NCBI GenBank assembly: GCA_934654765.1
Contig: CAKUGX010000013.1
Location: 1-28,051 of the forward strand
Reading direction: 5' to 3'
From: an uncultured Collinsella sp.
GTDB lineage: Bacteria > Actinomycetota > Coriobacteriia > Coriobacteriales > Coriobacteriaceae
DNA length: 28,051 nucleotides
Shown: in pieces, positions 15,706 through 22,990 of the stretch
Layout: every line of letters begins with the position of its first letter
Position numbering within the stretch: the stretch's first letter is position 1
The notes under the pieces: model-generated
Seen by the model: only the letters and a program-made list of their open reading frames with translations
Database searches by the model: none
What the model was told of the DNA's origin: nothing
Made by a program: the position numbers and the translations under genes

Positions 15706-15714
15706 ACTATAGCA
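15706..15714 (-). promoter_or_regulatory. Extended -10 promoter candidate for the mgtE operon
   Basis: On the minus strand TGCTATAGT is an extended -10 element (TGn plus TATAGT). The -35 position, GTGCCG with a 17-base spacer, is weak. It lies about 210 bases before the mgtE start codon. Confidence 0.45.
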
Positions 15715-15801
15715 TCAGCATCGCCCTGCGGCACCGAATTTATGCGCTGCACATTGCAGGCATACCAAACGCTGACGTATCCGTGACATAGTCGTTGGGG
15801 A

Positions 15802-17208
15802 CTACTCCGTGGTGTCGTCGTCCTCGGCGAGTTGGGGGAACACGGCGTTCTTGGGCATCGTGACCTTCGTCAGCGAGGTGAGCTTTTTGCTCAGCGACGT
15901 GTCCGTCTTGACCAGGTCGCTCAGCGTCACGATCTTGTAGCCGTCGGCAACAAGGCCGTCGATAATCTGCGGCAGCGCCTCGAGCGTCTGCTCGGCGCAC
16001 TCGTCGCTATCGGTGAGCAGCACGATATTGCCCGGCGTCACCGAGTCGAGCACCGTCGAGACCTGCTCGTCGGCACCATTGAGCAACCAGTCGCCCGAGT
16101 CGATATTCCACGAGACCACGGCAGACACCAAGTCCATCGAGTCAATCCAATTTTGCTCGTCAAACGCGGCGTAGGGAGCGCGCAACAGCATCGTCTTGAC
16201 GCCGGTTGCCGACTTGATGGCGTCGGTTCCCTTCGAGATCTGCATGCGCACCGTCTCGCGATCCTCGCCCTTGAGCGAATCATCGCAATAGCTATTGGAG
16301 CCGACCTCGCACCCGGCGTCGACAATCGCCTTGGCCGTGGCGGGCGAGGACTCGGCGGCATCGCCCGAAAGGAAGAACGTGGCGCTCACGCCCTTCTCCT
16401 TGAGCACCTGCAAAATCTGCTTGGTGGCACCGCTCGGCCCCTCATCAAACGTCAGGGCCACAACCTTCTCGTTGCCCTTTGGCGCCACGCTGGCGCAGGC
16501 AACCACACAATCGGTGGCGGGCACAACCTCGCCACGGTCCTGCGTCTTGCCCGACTGCTCGCCGACCCACACCTCGGAGCGGCCCTGGACGCCCCACGTC
16601 TGCACATACTCGATGGCGCCCGTGCCCTCGACCTTCAGCTTGGGCTCGATGGTCGTGGTCTGCACCTCGTGCTTCTCGTAGATGTTGCGGCCGTCTTTGA
16701 CCGTCACCTTCTCGCCACCGGTTAGCTCGCGGCTGTCCCATTTGCCCTGCTTCACACGCTTGCCGTCAACCTTCACCGACAGCTTTTCGCCCCCGTGGCG
16801 CTTGAGCACGCTGTCGTCGACGGCCAGCAGGTCGCCCGCATCATAGGCGTCGGTCAGCTCCTGGTCGTCGATAAGATTCTGCAGCGTAGAACCCACGCGC
16901 ACCGCGGTCTTTTGTCCGTTGAGCTCCACGTCCACGCTGCGGTTGACGTAGCCCACGACGGCAGCGATAAACAGCACGAGCGCGCAGCCCACGGCGATGA
17001 GCGCATAGGGCAGACGGGATGGACGGCGGGGCGAGCGCCCGTTGCCAATGCGCGCACTGCGGTCGCTAAACCCGCGGCTATGGTTGAGGTACATCGCGCC
17101 GGGCTTACGGCGGCGCTTGCGCTGGCCGCTGGGCAGCTGCCCCAGGTCGCGGCGAGCCGTCGGACGCGCACCGGAGTGCACGTTTAAGTTGGATCCGTTT
17201 TGGCGCAT
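15802..17208 (-). CDS. NodB-like polysaccharide deacetylase-family protein, catalytic residues lost
   Basis: A 468-residue protein: a basic cytoplasmic tail, one membrane helix (67-87), an extracytoplasmic DUF348-like domain (VDVELNGQKTAVRVGSTL, 92-109, and the matching segment ending at 152), then a NodB-fold domain from about 245. The NodB motifs are recognisable but altered. TFDDGP is TFDEGP (253-258). The HxxxH metal motif is NSYCD (305-309), so both His are lost. Motif 5 LLHD is LLTD (397-400), so the catalytic His is Thr. RAPY (343-346) and DSGDW (370-374) remain. It is therefore unlikely to be a zinc deacetylase and may bind glycans or regulate wall enzymes. GGGGGAGG precedes the ATG. 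Its TAG stop lies in a GGGGAC repeat. Confidence 0.88.
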   Translation of the reverse strand: MRQNGSNLNVHSGARPTARRDLGQLPSGQRKRRRKPGAMYLNHSRGFSDRSARIGNGRSPRRPSRLPYALIAVGCALVLFIAAVVGYVNRSVDVELNGQKTAVRVGSTLQNLIDDQELTDAYDAGDLLAVDDSVLKRHGGEKLSVKVDGKRVKQGKWDSRELTGGEKVTVKDGRNIYEKHEVQTTTIEPKLKVEGTGAIEYVQTWGVQGRSEVWVGEQSGKTQDRGEVVPATDCVVACASVAPKGNEKVVALTFDEGPSGATKQILQVLKEKGVSATFFLSGDAAESSPATAKAIVDAGCEVGSNSYCDDSLKGEDRETVRMQISKGTDAIKSATGVKTMLLRAPYAAFDEQNWIDSMDLVSAVVSWNIDSGDWLLNGADEQVSTVLDSVTPGNIVLLTDSDECAEQTLEALPQIIDGLVADGYKIVTLSDLVKTDTSLSKKLTSLTKVTMPKNAVFPQLAEDDDTTE

Positions 17209-17229
17209 GTGCCCTCCCCCATAAACACA

Positions 17230-17259
17230 GCGAGCCGGAGCAACATGTCTCCGGCTCGC
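17230..17259. terminator. Hairpin between PRC-barrel and deacetylase-like genes
   Basis: GCGAGCCGGAG (17230-17240) and its exact reverse complement (17249-17259) form an 11-bp stem with an 8-base loop about 20 bases past the PRC-barrel gene stop. The following T-run is weak (TGTGTTTA on the minus strand), so termination may be partial and allow read-through into the deacetylase-like gene. Confidence 0.65.
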
Positions 17260-17280
17260 CTCCCATCATTTGGTACGTCG

Positions 17281-18036
17281 CTATTTGCTAGCTTTTGACG
17301 AGCCCCCGCTCGCCTTTTGGTATTCGTCCTTAAAGGCCTTGAACATGCCGCGCGTCTTGCCGAGCTGCTTGCCCAGCGCGCGACTGCCCTTGTCCACGGC
17401 GACCGATCCCTTGTCATCGAGCACCTTGGCGCCCTTTTTGACCTTATCGCCCACCACGACACTGGCCTCGGCAGCCTTTGCGGCGGCGCCGCCCGAATAC
17501 CCGAGCGCCTTGACCTCGTCCGAAACGATCATCGCGCCGTTCTCGTAGCCGCGCAGCATCGTCGGCGGCACCTGCGTGTCACCGACAAGCACGCTCGAAG
17601 CGGCACCGGCGGTCACATAGAACATCTGGACGATGCCCGAGCGCGGCTTGAACTCCACGTCCGAACAATATCCCACGACATCGCCCGATTCCGTGCGCAC
17701 GTCCATACCAACCCAGATGATGCAATCGTCCAGGTTAATGTCGAGGCGCTTGGCCGCGGCGGCATCGTAGGTGTCCTTGGCGTCATCCACCGCGATAGCA
17801 CCCTCATAGACGCCGATGGCATCGAGCGCCACAAAACGGTCGGGGCGCTCGATCATGCCCGCAATGTCGGACTGGCGAACCATAAAGCCCACCACGCGCG
17901 TTCCGCCCGGAGTAAAGACCGGAAAGTGTATCTTTCCGAGCTTTTTAGGGCTACGTGGCGTGCCGTCCTTTTTAGTGCGCTTGTCCTCGGTGGGCTTGCG
18001 ATAGATCTTGGCGCCGACAAAATCCCCGGCGCGCAT
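17281..18036 (-). CDS. PRC-barrel domain protein
   Basis: A 251-residue cytoplasmic protein with two PRC-barrel-like beta domains: residues 1-95 (MRAGDFVGAKIYR, then GKIHFPVFTPGGTRVVGFMVR) and about 105-175 (DCIIWVGMDVRTESGDVVGYCSDVEF). A Lys/Ala/Gly-rich tail follows to the end. No signal peptide or membrane helix is seen. PRC barrels often act as small binding modules in RNA processing, cell division or photosynthetic complexes; a specific role cannot be given. The stop codon of the YtxH gene and this start share one base (TAATG), so the two are translated together and probably act together. Confidence 0.75.
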   Translation of the reverse strand: MRAGDFVGAKIYRKPTEDKRTKKDGTPRSPKKLGKIHFPVFTPGGTRVVGFMVRQSDIAGMIERPDRFVALDAIGVYEGAIAVDDAKDTYDAAAAKRLDINLDDCIIWVGMDVRTESGDVVGYCSDVEFKPRSGIVQMFYVTAGAASSVLVGDTQVPPTMLRGYENGAMIVSDEVKALGYSGGAAAKAAEASVVVGDKVKKGAKVLDDKGSVAVDKGSRALGKQLGKTRGMFKAFKDEYQKASGGSSKASK

Positions 18037-18425
18037 TATGCCTCGGTCGAGGGCTCCGCAGCCTCGGTGTCGGCCTCGGCGGCGTTCTCGACCACGACGT
18101 CGGCAGCGGGCGTCACGTTGCCGCCCGAAATGGCGTCGTTGAGCTGCTCGCGCAGCTGATCCATACGCTCGCGGGCCAGGTCGACCTTGGCGCGCAGGTC
18201 ATCGGTCTTGGCATCGACCATCGGACCGAAGTCGTTGACCGCAGCACGGGCCTCCTCGGCACCGTGCTCGTAGGTATCGCGCATGTTATCCCAAGCGTCG
18301 TTGGCGATATCGGCAGCCATGGCGCGGGTCTCGGCACCCGAGCGCGGGGCCAGAGCAACGCCGATGATAGCGCCGGCGGCGGCACCAAAGAGTGCACCGG
18401 AGATAAAGCTAAAAGTCTTACCCAT
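18036..18425 (-). CDS. YtxH-like membrane-associated protein
   Basis: A 129-residue protein that begins with a Gly/Ala-rich hydrophobic segment, FISGALFGAAAGAIIGVALAP (residues 6-26), followed by SGAETR and a long charged helix likely to form a coiled coil (AKTDDLRAKVDLARERMDQLREQL), with an acidic tail. This is the YtxH/gas-vesicle-like pattern of small envelope or stress proteins. The start at 18425 is chosen because GAGAGGA sits seven bases upstream; an ATG two codons earlier is possible. It overlaps the PRC-barrel gene by one base. Confidence 0.8.
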   Translation of the reverse strand: MGKTFSFISGALFGAAAGAIIGVALAPRSGAETRAMAADIANDAWDNMRDTYEHGAEEARAAVNDFGPMVDAKTDDLRAKVDLARERMDQLREQLNDAISGGNVTPAADVVVENAAEADTEAAEPSTEA

Positions 18426-18476
18426 GATCATTCCTCTCCTGCGGGCACGTCGGCGCCCACCGTTTGAATGCTGTCC

Positions 18477-18482
18477 ATTATA
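18477..18482 (-). promoter_or_regulatory. -10 box for the ytxH/PRC-barrel operon
   Basis: A perfect TATAAT lies on the minus strand about 52 bases before the YtxH start. No good -35 box is found at the usual distance, so an activator or another sigma factor may be used. Confidence 0.5.
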
Positions 18483-18561
18483 CCCGCAGCGCAACACTTG
18501 CCGCTCCGCTCATCTGCGTACGGCAAAGGCGCAGGTACGTGATGGTGATAAACGCGTAGGC

Positions 18562-19392
18562 CTACTCCTGAGGCATAGCCGGCATGGCCACCGTGGCACC
18601 CGGGTCCTCGCCGGCGCCGTCCACGAGCGGCAGGCCGCCCTCATGCGCAGGTCCTGCCGGAACCGTCGCCGCACCGCCAAAGACGGCAGCGGAGGCCTCG
18701 TGGTTCTCGGCAACCGCGCCCTCGGTATCAATCGCCACCTGGGGTTCGTCGTCAAAGTTGGGGACGCCCTGGGGCTCAGCTGCCGGCTCGGCGGCCGCAT
18801 CGACAACGGGATCGACATCGGCGTCGGCAGGAGCATCGCCCTCGGCCGCATCCTCGGCCACGTCCTCGCCATTCGCGGCGGCGACGGCCTCGTGCGGATC
18901 CTTGCCCTCGGCCTCGGCGCGCATGCCCAAAACCAGGTTGCGCAGGCCCGCGACCGTGCCCTCCACATCGGGGGCGGGCTGGTCGGCGTGCAGGTAAGCC
19001 CAATCCATCATGAAGGTGGCAGACGACAGCGCGCCGATGGCCAGCGCATCGTCGGGACACGAAAGCTCAACCTCAAAGACGCGCTCGTCGTGCTCACTCA
19101 CGCGCGTGCGACCGCACGAGATGCTGCCGGCAAGGCCGGTCTCGTTCATGAGCTCGACCGTCACGTGCTCCAGCAGGTGGCAGAGCTCGGTCTGGCCCAT
19201 GCAGTCCTGGAACTCGCGGCCCGAATCGCCCAGGCACAGATGCTTGGCAATCGCCGGCACCAGGTAGTACACGCGCGCCGTGGCCTCGATATCCTCCGAG
19301 GTCATGAGCGGCATGCCGGGGTTCACCAGCACGTGCGCGCAGATCTTGTCCTCGCTGACGGTGACCTTAAGGATGTTGAACAGGCCTGCCAT
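18562..19392 (-). CDS. Uncharacterised protein with a cyanophycin-synthetase N-domain-like motif and an acidic tail
   Basis: A 276-residue protein of unknown function. Residues 1-150 are a folded domain. The stretch ELCHLLEHVTVELMNETG (69-86) followed by ISCGRTRVSE (91-100) and an alternating beta strand resembles the N-terminal domain of cyanophycin synthetase CphA (its LEHVALELQ and GRTR segments). In CphA that domain holds the growing polymer. No ATP-grasp or Mur-ligase domain is present, so it cannot be a synthetase. Residues 160-276 are a low-complexity Ala/Glu/Asp/Pro-rich tail, probably disordered. It starts 24 bases after the CNNM/CorC gene stop, so it is likely co-transcribed with that gene. 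The similarity is by eye and may reflect a shared fold only. Confidence 0.7.
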   Translation of the reverse strand: MAGLFNILKVTVSEDKICAHVLVNPGMPLMTSEDIEATARVYYLVPAIAKHLCLGDSGREFQDCMGQTELCHLLEHVTVELMNETGLAGSISCGRTRVSEHDERVFEVELSCPDDALAIGALSSATFMMDWAYLHADQPAPDVEGTVAGLRNLVLGMRAEAEGKDPHEAVAAANGEDVAEDAAEGDAPADADVDPVVDAAAEPAAEPQGVPNFDDEPQVAIDTEGAVAENHEASAAVFGGAATVPAGPAHEGGLPLVDGAGEDPGATVAMPAMPQE

Positions 19393-19416
19393 AACTCTCC
19401 CCTACTCGTCCTTGTC

Positions 19417-20790
19417 CTACTCGTCGCCGTCGTGCGGAATCGCAGCATCCGCACCCGACGCCGCCGGCTCGTCCGCCGCGGACTCGGAATCCTTCTTATC
19501 GGTTTCGGCCGGAGCGATCACGCGAATGAGCGAGATGCGCTGGCCACGCATCGACTGCACCTTAAACTTGTACCCCGCAACCTCAAACACCTCTCCGATG
19601 TCGGGCACCGAGTCGCAAAGCTCCAAAATCCAGCCGGCGATGGTCTCATAATCATCGCTTTCCTCGAGCGGCCATCCAAGCTCAATCGCATCATCGCACG
19701 AAAAACGCCCATCGACGAGCCACTCGCGGCGCGAGAGGCGCGTGAGGTACTTGTTATCGGGGTCGAACTCGTCCTCGATCTCGCCGACGATCTCCTCGAC
19801 AATGTCCTCGATGGTGATGATGCCGGCCGTGCCGCCGTACTCGTCCACGACGACCACGATCTGGTCGTGCGAGGTCTGCATCTCGGACAGCAGTGGCAGG
19901 ATGTCCTTGGTATCGGGCACAAAGGTGGCATCGCGCAGGTAATCGGCGATGGGCTGATCGCCCTTGCCGTCGAGCGCGGGCTGGATCAGGTCCTTGATGT
20001 GCGCGATGCCCGCGACGTTGTCGGGATCCTCGTGGTAGACGGGGATGCGGCTAAAGCCGGTCTGGCGCATGGTAGACAGCACGTCGGCAACCGTCTCATC
20101 GTCCTCGCACATGGTGGTGTCCACGCGCGGCACCATGACCTCGCGGGCAACGGTGTCGCCCAGGTCGAAGATCTCGTGGATCATGCGCTTTTCCTCGTCG
20201 AGCAGGTCGTCCTGCTCCGAGACCATGTACTTGATCTCTTCCTCCGAGACGTTCTGGCGGTCGTCGGCGCTCTTAATGCGCAGGATGCGGGCCAGGCCGT
20301 CGGAGCAAGCGCCGGTCAGCCACACGAGCGGGCGGGCGATCTTCTGGAACACGGAAAGCGGCCCCACGACCTGCTTGGACACGCCCTCGGCGTTGGCCAG
20401 GCCGATACGCTTGGGCACGAGCTCGCCAATCACGATGGACACGAAGGCGACGGCGACGGTAATGATGACCGGTGCCAGCCCGCGCGCGATGGCGGAGAGC
20501 GGCGCGATGCCAAAGCTCATGAGCCACGTGGCGAGCGGGTCGGACAGGCTCGTCGAGGCGACGGCTGACGAGGCGAAGCCCACGAGCGTGATGGCGACCT
20601 GGATGGTAGCCAGCAGCTGGTCGGAGTCGGCGGCGAGCTTAATGGCGCGCTCGGCACGCTTGTCGCCCTCCTCGGCCTCGTGCTCCAGCACGGCGCGCTT
20701 GGCCGTGGTGAGGGCCATCTCGGACATAGAGAAGTAGCCGTTGATGAGGGTCAAAACGAGGGTGGTGATAAGGGAGATGGTTATGTCCAT
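19417..20790 (-). CDS. CNNM/CorC-type membrane protein (hemolysin C family)
   Basis: A 457-residue protein with the standard order: a DUF21 membrane domain of about four helices (1-190, with FSMSEMALTTAKR and GELVPKRIGLANAE), a pair of CBS domains (REVMVPRVDTTM; GFSRIPVYHEDPDNVAGIAHIKDL; VVVDEYGGTAGIITIEDIVEEIVGEI) and a C-terminal CorC_HlyC domain. An acidic tail of about 35 residues follows. The family is linked to Mg2+ (or Co2+) efflux and resistance; a hemolytic role is historical. The start at 20790 begins the first membrane helix, although its ribosome site is poor (GGAGG is 15 bases away), so an upstream start is possible. It follows the TrhA gene by about 110 bases on the same strand. 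Confidence 0.9.
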   Translation of the reverse strand: MDITISLITTLVLTLINGYFSMSEMALTTAKRAVLEHEAEEGDKRAERAIKLAADSDQLLATIQVAITLVGFASSAVASTSLSDPLATWLMSFGIAPLSAIARGLAPVIITVAVAFVSIVIGELVPKRIGLANAEGVSKQVVGPLSVFQKIARPLVWLTGACSDGLARILRIKSADDRQNVSEEEIKYMVSEQDDLLDEEKRMIHEIFDLGDTVAREVMVPRVDTTMCEDDETVADVLSTMRQTGFSRIPVYHEDPDNVAGIAHIKDLIQPALDGKGDQPIADYLRDATFVPDTKDILPLLSEMQTSHDQIVVVVDEYGGTAGIITIEDIVEEIVGEIEDEFDPDNKYLTRLSRREWLVDGRFSCDDAIELGWPLEESDDYETIAGWILELCDSVPDIGEVFEVAGYKFKVQSMRGQRISLIRVIAPAETDKKDSESAADEPAASGADAAIPHDGDE

Positions 20791-20903
20791 CGGGAGTTTC
20801 TCGAACCTCCAAGATTCGGGACGTTGGCAGGAGACGTAGTTGGCGGATAAGACGGTTGCGCCCGACGGCCACCTGGACGGATCCGCGGGCACAGGCTCGG
20901 TCG

Positions 20904-21587
20904 TTAGATTACGAAGAGAATCACCGCCATGAACTGGAAGATGCTACCGGCGAGCACCCACAGGTGAAACACGCTGTGCAGGTAGCGCACGTTTTTGGCG
21001 ATGTAGAACGGCACGCCCACGGTGTAGCACACGCCGCCGACGGCGAGCAGCGCCAACGCGACGGGATTCAGCAGCGCCACGAGCGCAGGCAGCTTAAAGA
21101 CGACGAGCCAGCCCATTAGCAGGTAGACCAGGCCGCTTACCCAGTGCGGCTGGCGCTCGCGCATAAAGCACTCGAGGGCGATGCCGATGATGGCGATGGC
21201 CCATACGGCAAAGAACAACACAGGGCCGCCGTCGTCTGCCAACGTGATAAGGCAAAACGGCGTATAGCTGCCCGCAATGAGCAGGTAGATGCAGCTGTGG
21301 TCGATGATGCGGAATACGCGCTTGGCCCCCGCGGGCTGAATCGCGTGATAGAGCGTGGAGGCCAGATATTCGAGGATGATGCTGACGCCGTAGACGATCG
21401 CCGCGGCCATATGTGCCGGGCCGCCACCGCGCAGGGCAGCGAATACGATCAGAAGTACGAGGCCCGCGATGCCCAGCAGGCAGCCGACACCATGGGTGAC
21501 GGAGTTCATGATCTCCTCGCCCACCGTGTACTGCGGAACGGCCGCGGCCTTAGGTCGCGGCTTGGAACTGTCGCTCGAATCGGACAT
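20904..21587 (-). CDS. TrhA/hemolysin III family membrane protein (PAQR-like)
   Basis: A 227-residue protein with seven predicted membrane helices of the YqfA/TrhA (hemolysin III, PAQR) family. The putative zinc ligands are present: Ser and His in ASTLYHAI, Asp-His in RIIDHSCIYLLIAGSYTPF, and the HSVFHLW histidines near the C-terminus. Bacterial members influence membrane fluidity or energetics. A short charged N-terminus precedes MNSVTHGVG. The ATG at 21587 is preferred because GGAGGA lies 11 bases upstream; a start at 21608 would leave almost no leader after the promoter at 21623-21652. Confidence 0.9.
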   Translation of the reverse strand: MSDSSDSSKPRPKAAAVPQYTVGEEIMNSVTHGVGCLLGIAGLVLLIVFAALRGGGPAHMAAAIVYGVSIILEYLASTLYHAIQPAGAKRVFRIIDHSCIYLLIAGSYTPFCLITLADDGGPVLFFAVWAIAIIGIALECFMRERQPHWVSGLVYLLMGWLVVFKLPALVALLNPVALALLAVGGVCYTVGVPFYIAKNVRYLHSVFHLWVLAGSIFQFMAVILFVI

Positions 21588-21622
21588 GCCGGTTGCATCC
21601 TCCAACATAAATAGTTCTCAAC

Positions 21623-21652
21623 ACTATATCAAAGCGTCTGGGTACGTGCGAA
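21623..21652 (-). promoter_or_regulatory. Promoter candidate of the trhA gene
   Basis: On the minus strand TTCGCA (21647-21652) and TATAGT (21623-21628) are separated by 18 bases. The -35 box matches consensus at four of six positions. The expected start site is about 25 bases before the chosen trhA ATG. Confidence 0.5.
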
Positions 21653-21695
21653 ATTTGCACCTTACGTGACCTTTTGTTTACCCATTCTTTGTTTG

Positions 21696-21724
21696 TTGAC
21701 GCATCAACGGCGAACATCCATAAT
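21696..21724 (+). promoter_or_regulatory. Promoter of the alpha/beta hydrolase gene
   Basis: TTGACG (21696-21701) and CATAAT (21719-21724) are separated by exactly 17 bases, close to the sigma-70 consensus, about 40 bases before the AGGAG ribosome site of the hydrolase gene. Confidence 0.7.
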
Positions 21725-21773
21725 GCGCTTGCATTAAATGTTGACATATAAACATCTTATAGGAGAGCGATTT

Positions 21774-22739
21774 ATGGCTCAAAATACACGCCCCCACCGA
21801 GGGCTCAAGATCGGTCTGGCCGTTGCCGCAGTGCTCGTTGTCGCGCTGCTCGGATTTGCCGGCAACTTCCTGTTCGACTTTGCCCTGAACCCCCAGGCGC
21901 CCTACACCATGAAGATGATGCAGGACAGCAAGAACGCCGAAAAGGGTGAGCAGATGGATACCGAGGAGACCGAAGCGCGGGCTTGGTTTAAGCAGAACCG
22001 CGAGAGCAGCAGTCTTACCGCAGATGACGGGACTGAACTAGCTGCCTGGTATTTCGCGGCGTCGGAGAACACGCACGATTATGCCGTCTGCCTGCATGGA
22101 TATACGAACGAGCCCATCGGTATGGCCCGATACGTCAAGCGCTTCCACGACCGCGGCATGAACGTGCTCGCGCCCGCCGCCCGCGCCCACGAGCGCTCTG
22201 GCGGCGACTACATCGGCATGGGCTGGCCCGAGCGACTCGATGTCGTCGCGTGGATCGGGCGGATTGTTGCGGCAGACCCCGAGGCGCGCATCCTGGTCTT
22301 TGGTGAATCGATGGGCGCGGCAACCGCTATGAACGTAGCGGGGGAATCTCTACCGGCAAACGTGAAGTGCATTATCGAGGACTGCGGCTATACGAGTGTT
22401 TGGGACGAGTTTTCCCTGCAGCTCAAGGACGTATTTGGCTTGCCCAGTTTTCCGCTGCTCGATGTGGCCAATCTGGTGTGCAACGTGCGCGCGGGCTACG
22501 ATTTTCATGAGGCCAGCAGCGTGGAGCAGCTCAAGCACGCAAAGGTCCCCATGCTATTTATCCATGGTGACCAGGATACCTTTGTGCCGTACAGCATGCT
22601 CGACCAAAACTACGACGCGTGCGCCAGCAAGGTTAAACAGAAGCTCACTATCCACGGCGCTACCCACGCCAAGAGCGCGCAGGTTGACCCCGAGCTCTAC
22701 TGGAACACGGTCAACGACTTCCTCGACAAGAATTTTTAG
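21774..22739 (+). CDS. Membrane-anchored alpha/beta hydrolase
   Basis: A 321-residue serine hydrolase of the alpha/beta fold. An N-terminal helix (12-35) is a signal anchor, placing the enzyme outside the membrane. The oxyanion region is CLHGYTNEP (106-114), the nucleophile elbow is GESMG (Ser179), and the likely acid and base are Asp268 in HGDQDTFVP and His298 in GATHAKS. ARAHERSGGDYIGMGWPE is typical of BAAT/YqkD-like hydrolases. The substrate is unknown; an ester, thioester or small peptide is possible. The ATG at 21774 follows AGGAG by seven bases; an upstream in-frame start at 21738 has no such site. Confidence 0.88.
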   Translation: MAQNTRPHRGLKIGLAVAAVLVVALLGFAGNFLFDFALNPQAPYTMKMMQDSKNAEKGEQMDTEETEARAWFKQNRESSSLTADDGTELAAWYFAASENTHDYAVCLHGYTNEPIGMARYVKRFHDRGMNVLAPAARAHERSGGDYIGMGWPERLDVVAWIGRIVAADPEARILVFGESMGAATAMNVAGESLPANVKCIIEDCGYTSVWDEFSLQLKDVFGLPSFPLLDVANLVCNVRAGYDFHEASSVEQLKHAKVPMLFIHGDQDTFVPYSMLDQNYDACASKVKQKLTIHGATHAKSAQVDPELYWNTVNDFLDKNF

Positions 22740-22777
22740 GCAAAAAGCGGCGTCTACGGCCTCCTCCAGCCCCATGA

Positions 22778-22907
22778 TTTCGGAAGTATGCGGCAAACTC
22801 TGGAACTGCCGACCAGACCGCGGTTTTACCAACAATTTATCAGGGGTTTTGTTGGCAAAAAACGCTGCGTGCTCGGCGGTTTCGAAATTTGCCGCATACT
22901 TCCGAAA
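22778..22907. repeat. 130-bp palindromic element between convergent genes
   Basis: TTTCGGAAGTATGCGGCAAA (22778-22797) has its exact reverse complement at 22888-22907. Inside the 90-base interior, CCAACAA and TTGTTGG form a 7-bp hairpin, and the AACTGCCGA and TCGGCGGTT segments pair with one mismatch. The whole could fold as one long branched hairpin. It lies between the convergent hydrolase and DUF362 genes, so a MITE-like origin or a bidirectional terminator role is possible. Confidence 0.75.
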
Positions 22908-22943
22908 AACCGCCCGCGAGCGTTGTGCTCGAGAGCGGTTTAT
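22903..22943 (-). terminator. Terminator of the DUF362 gene
   Basis: On the minus strand AAACCGC (22935-22941) pairs with GCGGTTT (22907-22913), with an inner CGAGC/GCTCG stem, and is followed by TTTTT. It lies about 50 bases past the DUF362 stop and overlaps the end of the 130-bp palindrome by a few bases. Confidence 0.75.
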
Positions 22944-22990
22944 TCTTACGTTACGCTACAAAAGCGCTTGATTTGTCCAATAGCCTAGAG

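Noticed and set aside
15684..15713. Plus-strand promoter (TTGACC, 18 bases, TATAGC)
   Set aside because: It would only read antisense into the deacetylase-like gene; it overlaps the better-placed minus-strand -10 element and may be chance.
18283..20568. Plus-strand open frame of 761 codons
   Set aside because: It runs antisense across ytxH, the CphA-N-like gene and the CNNM/CorC gene, is low-complexity and has no domain.
20791..20892. N-terminal extension of the CNNM/CorC protein to 20892
   Set aside because: The extra residues are not membrane-like and show no family similarity; the family normally starts at the first DUF21 helix, as at 20790.
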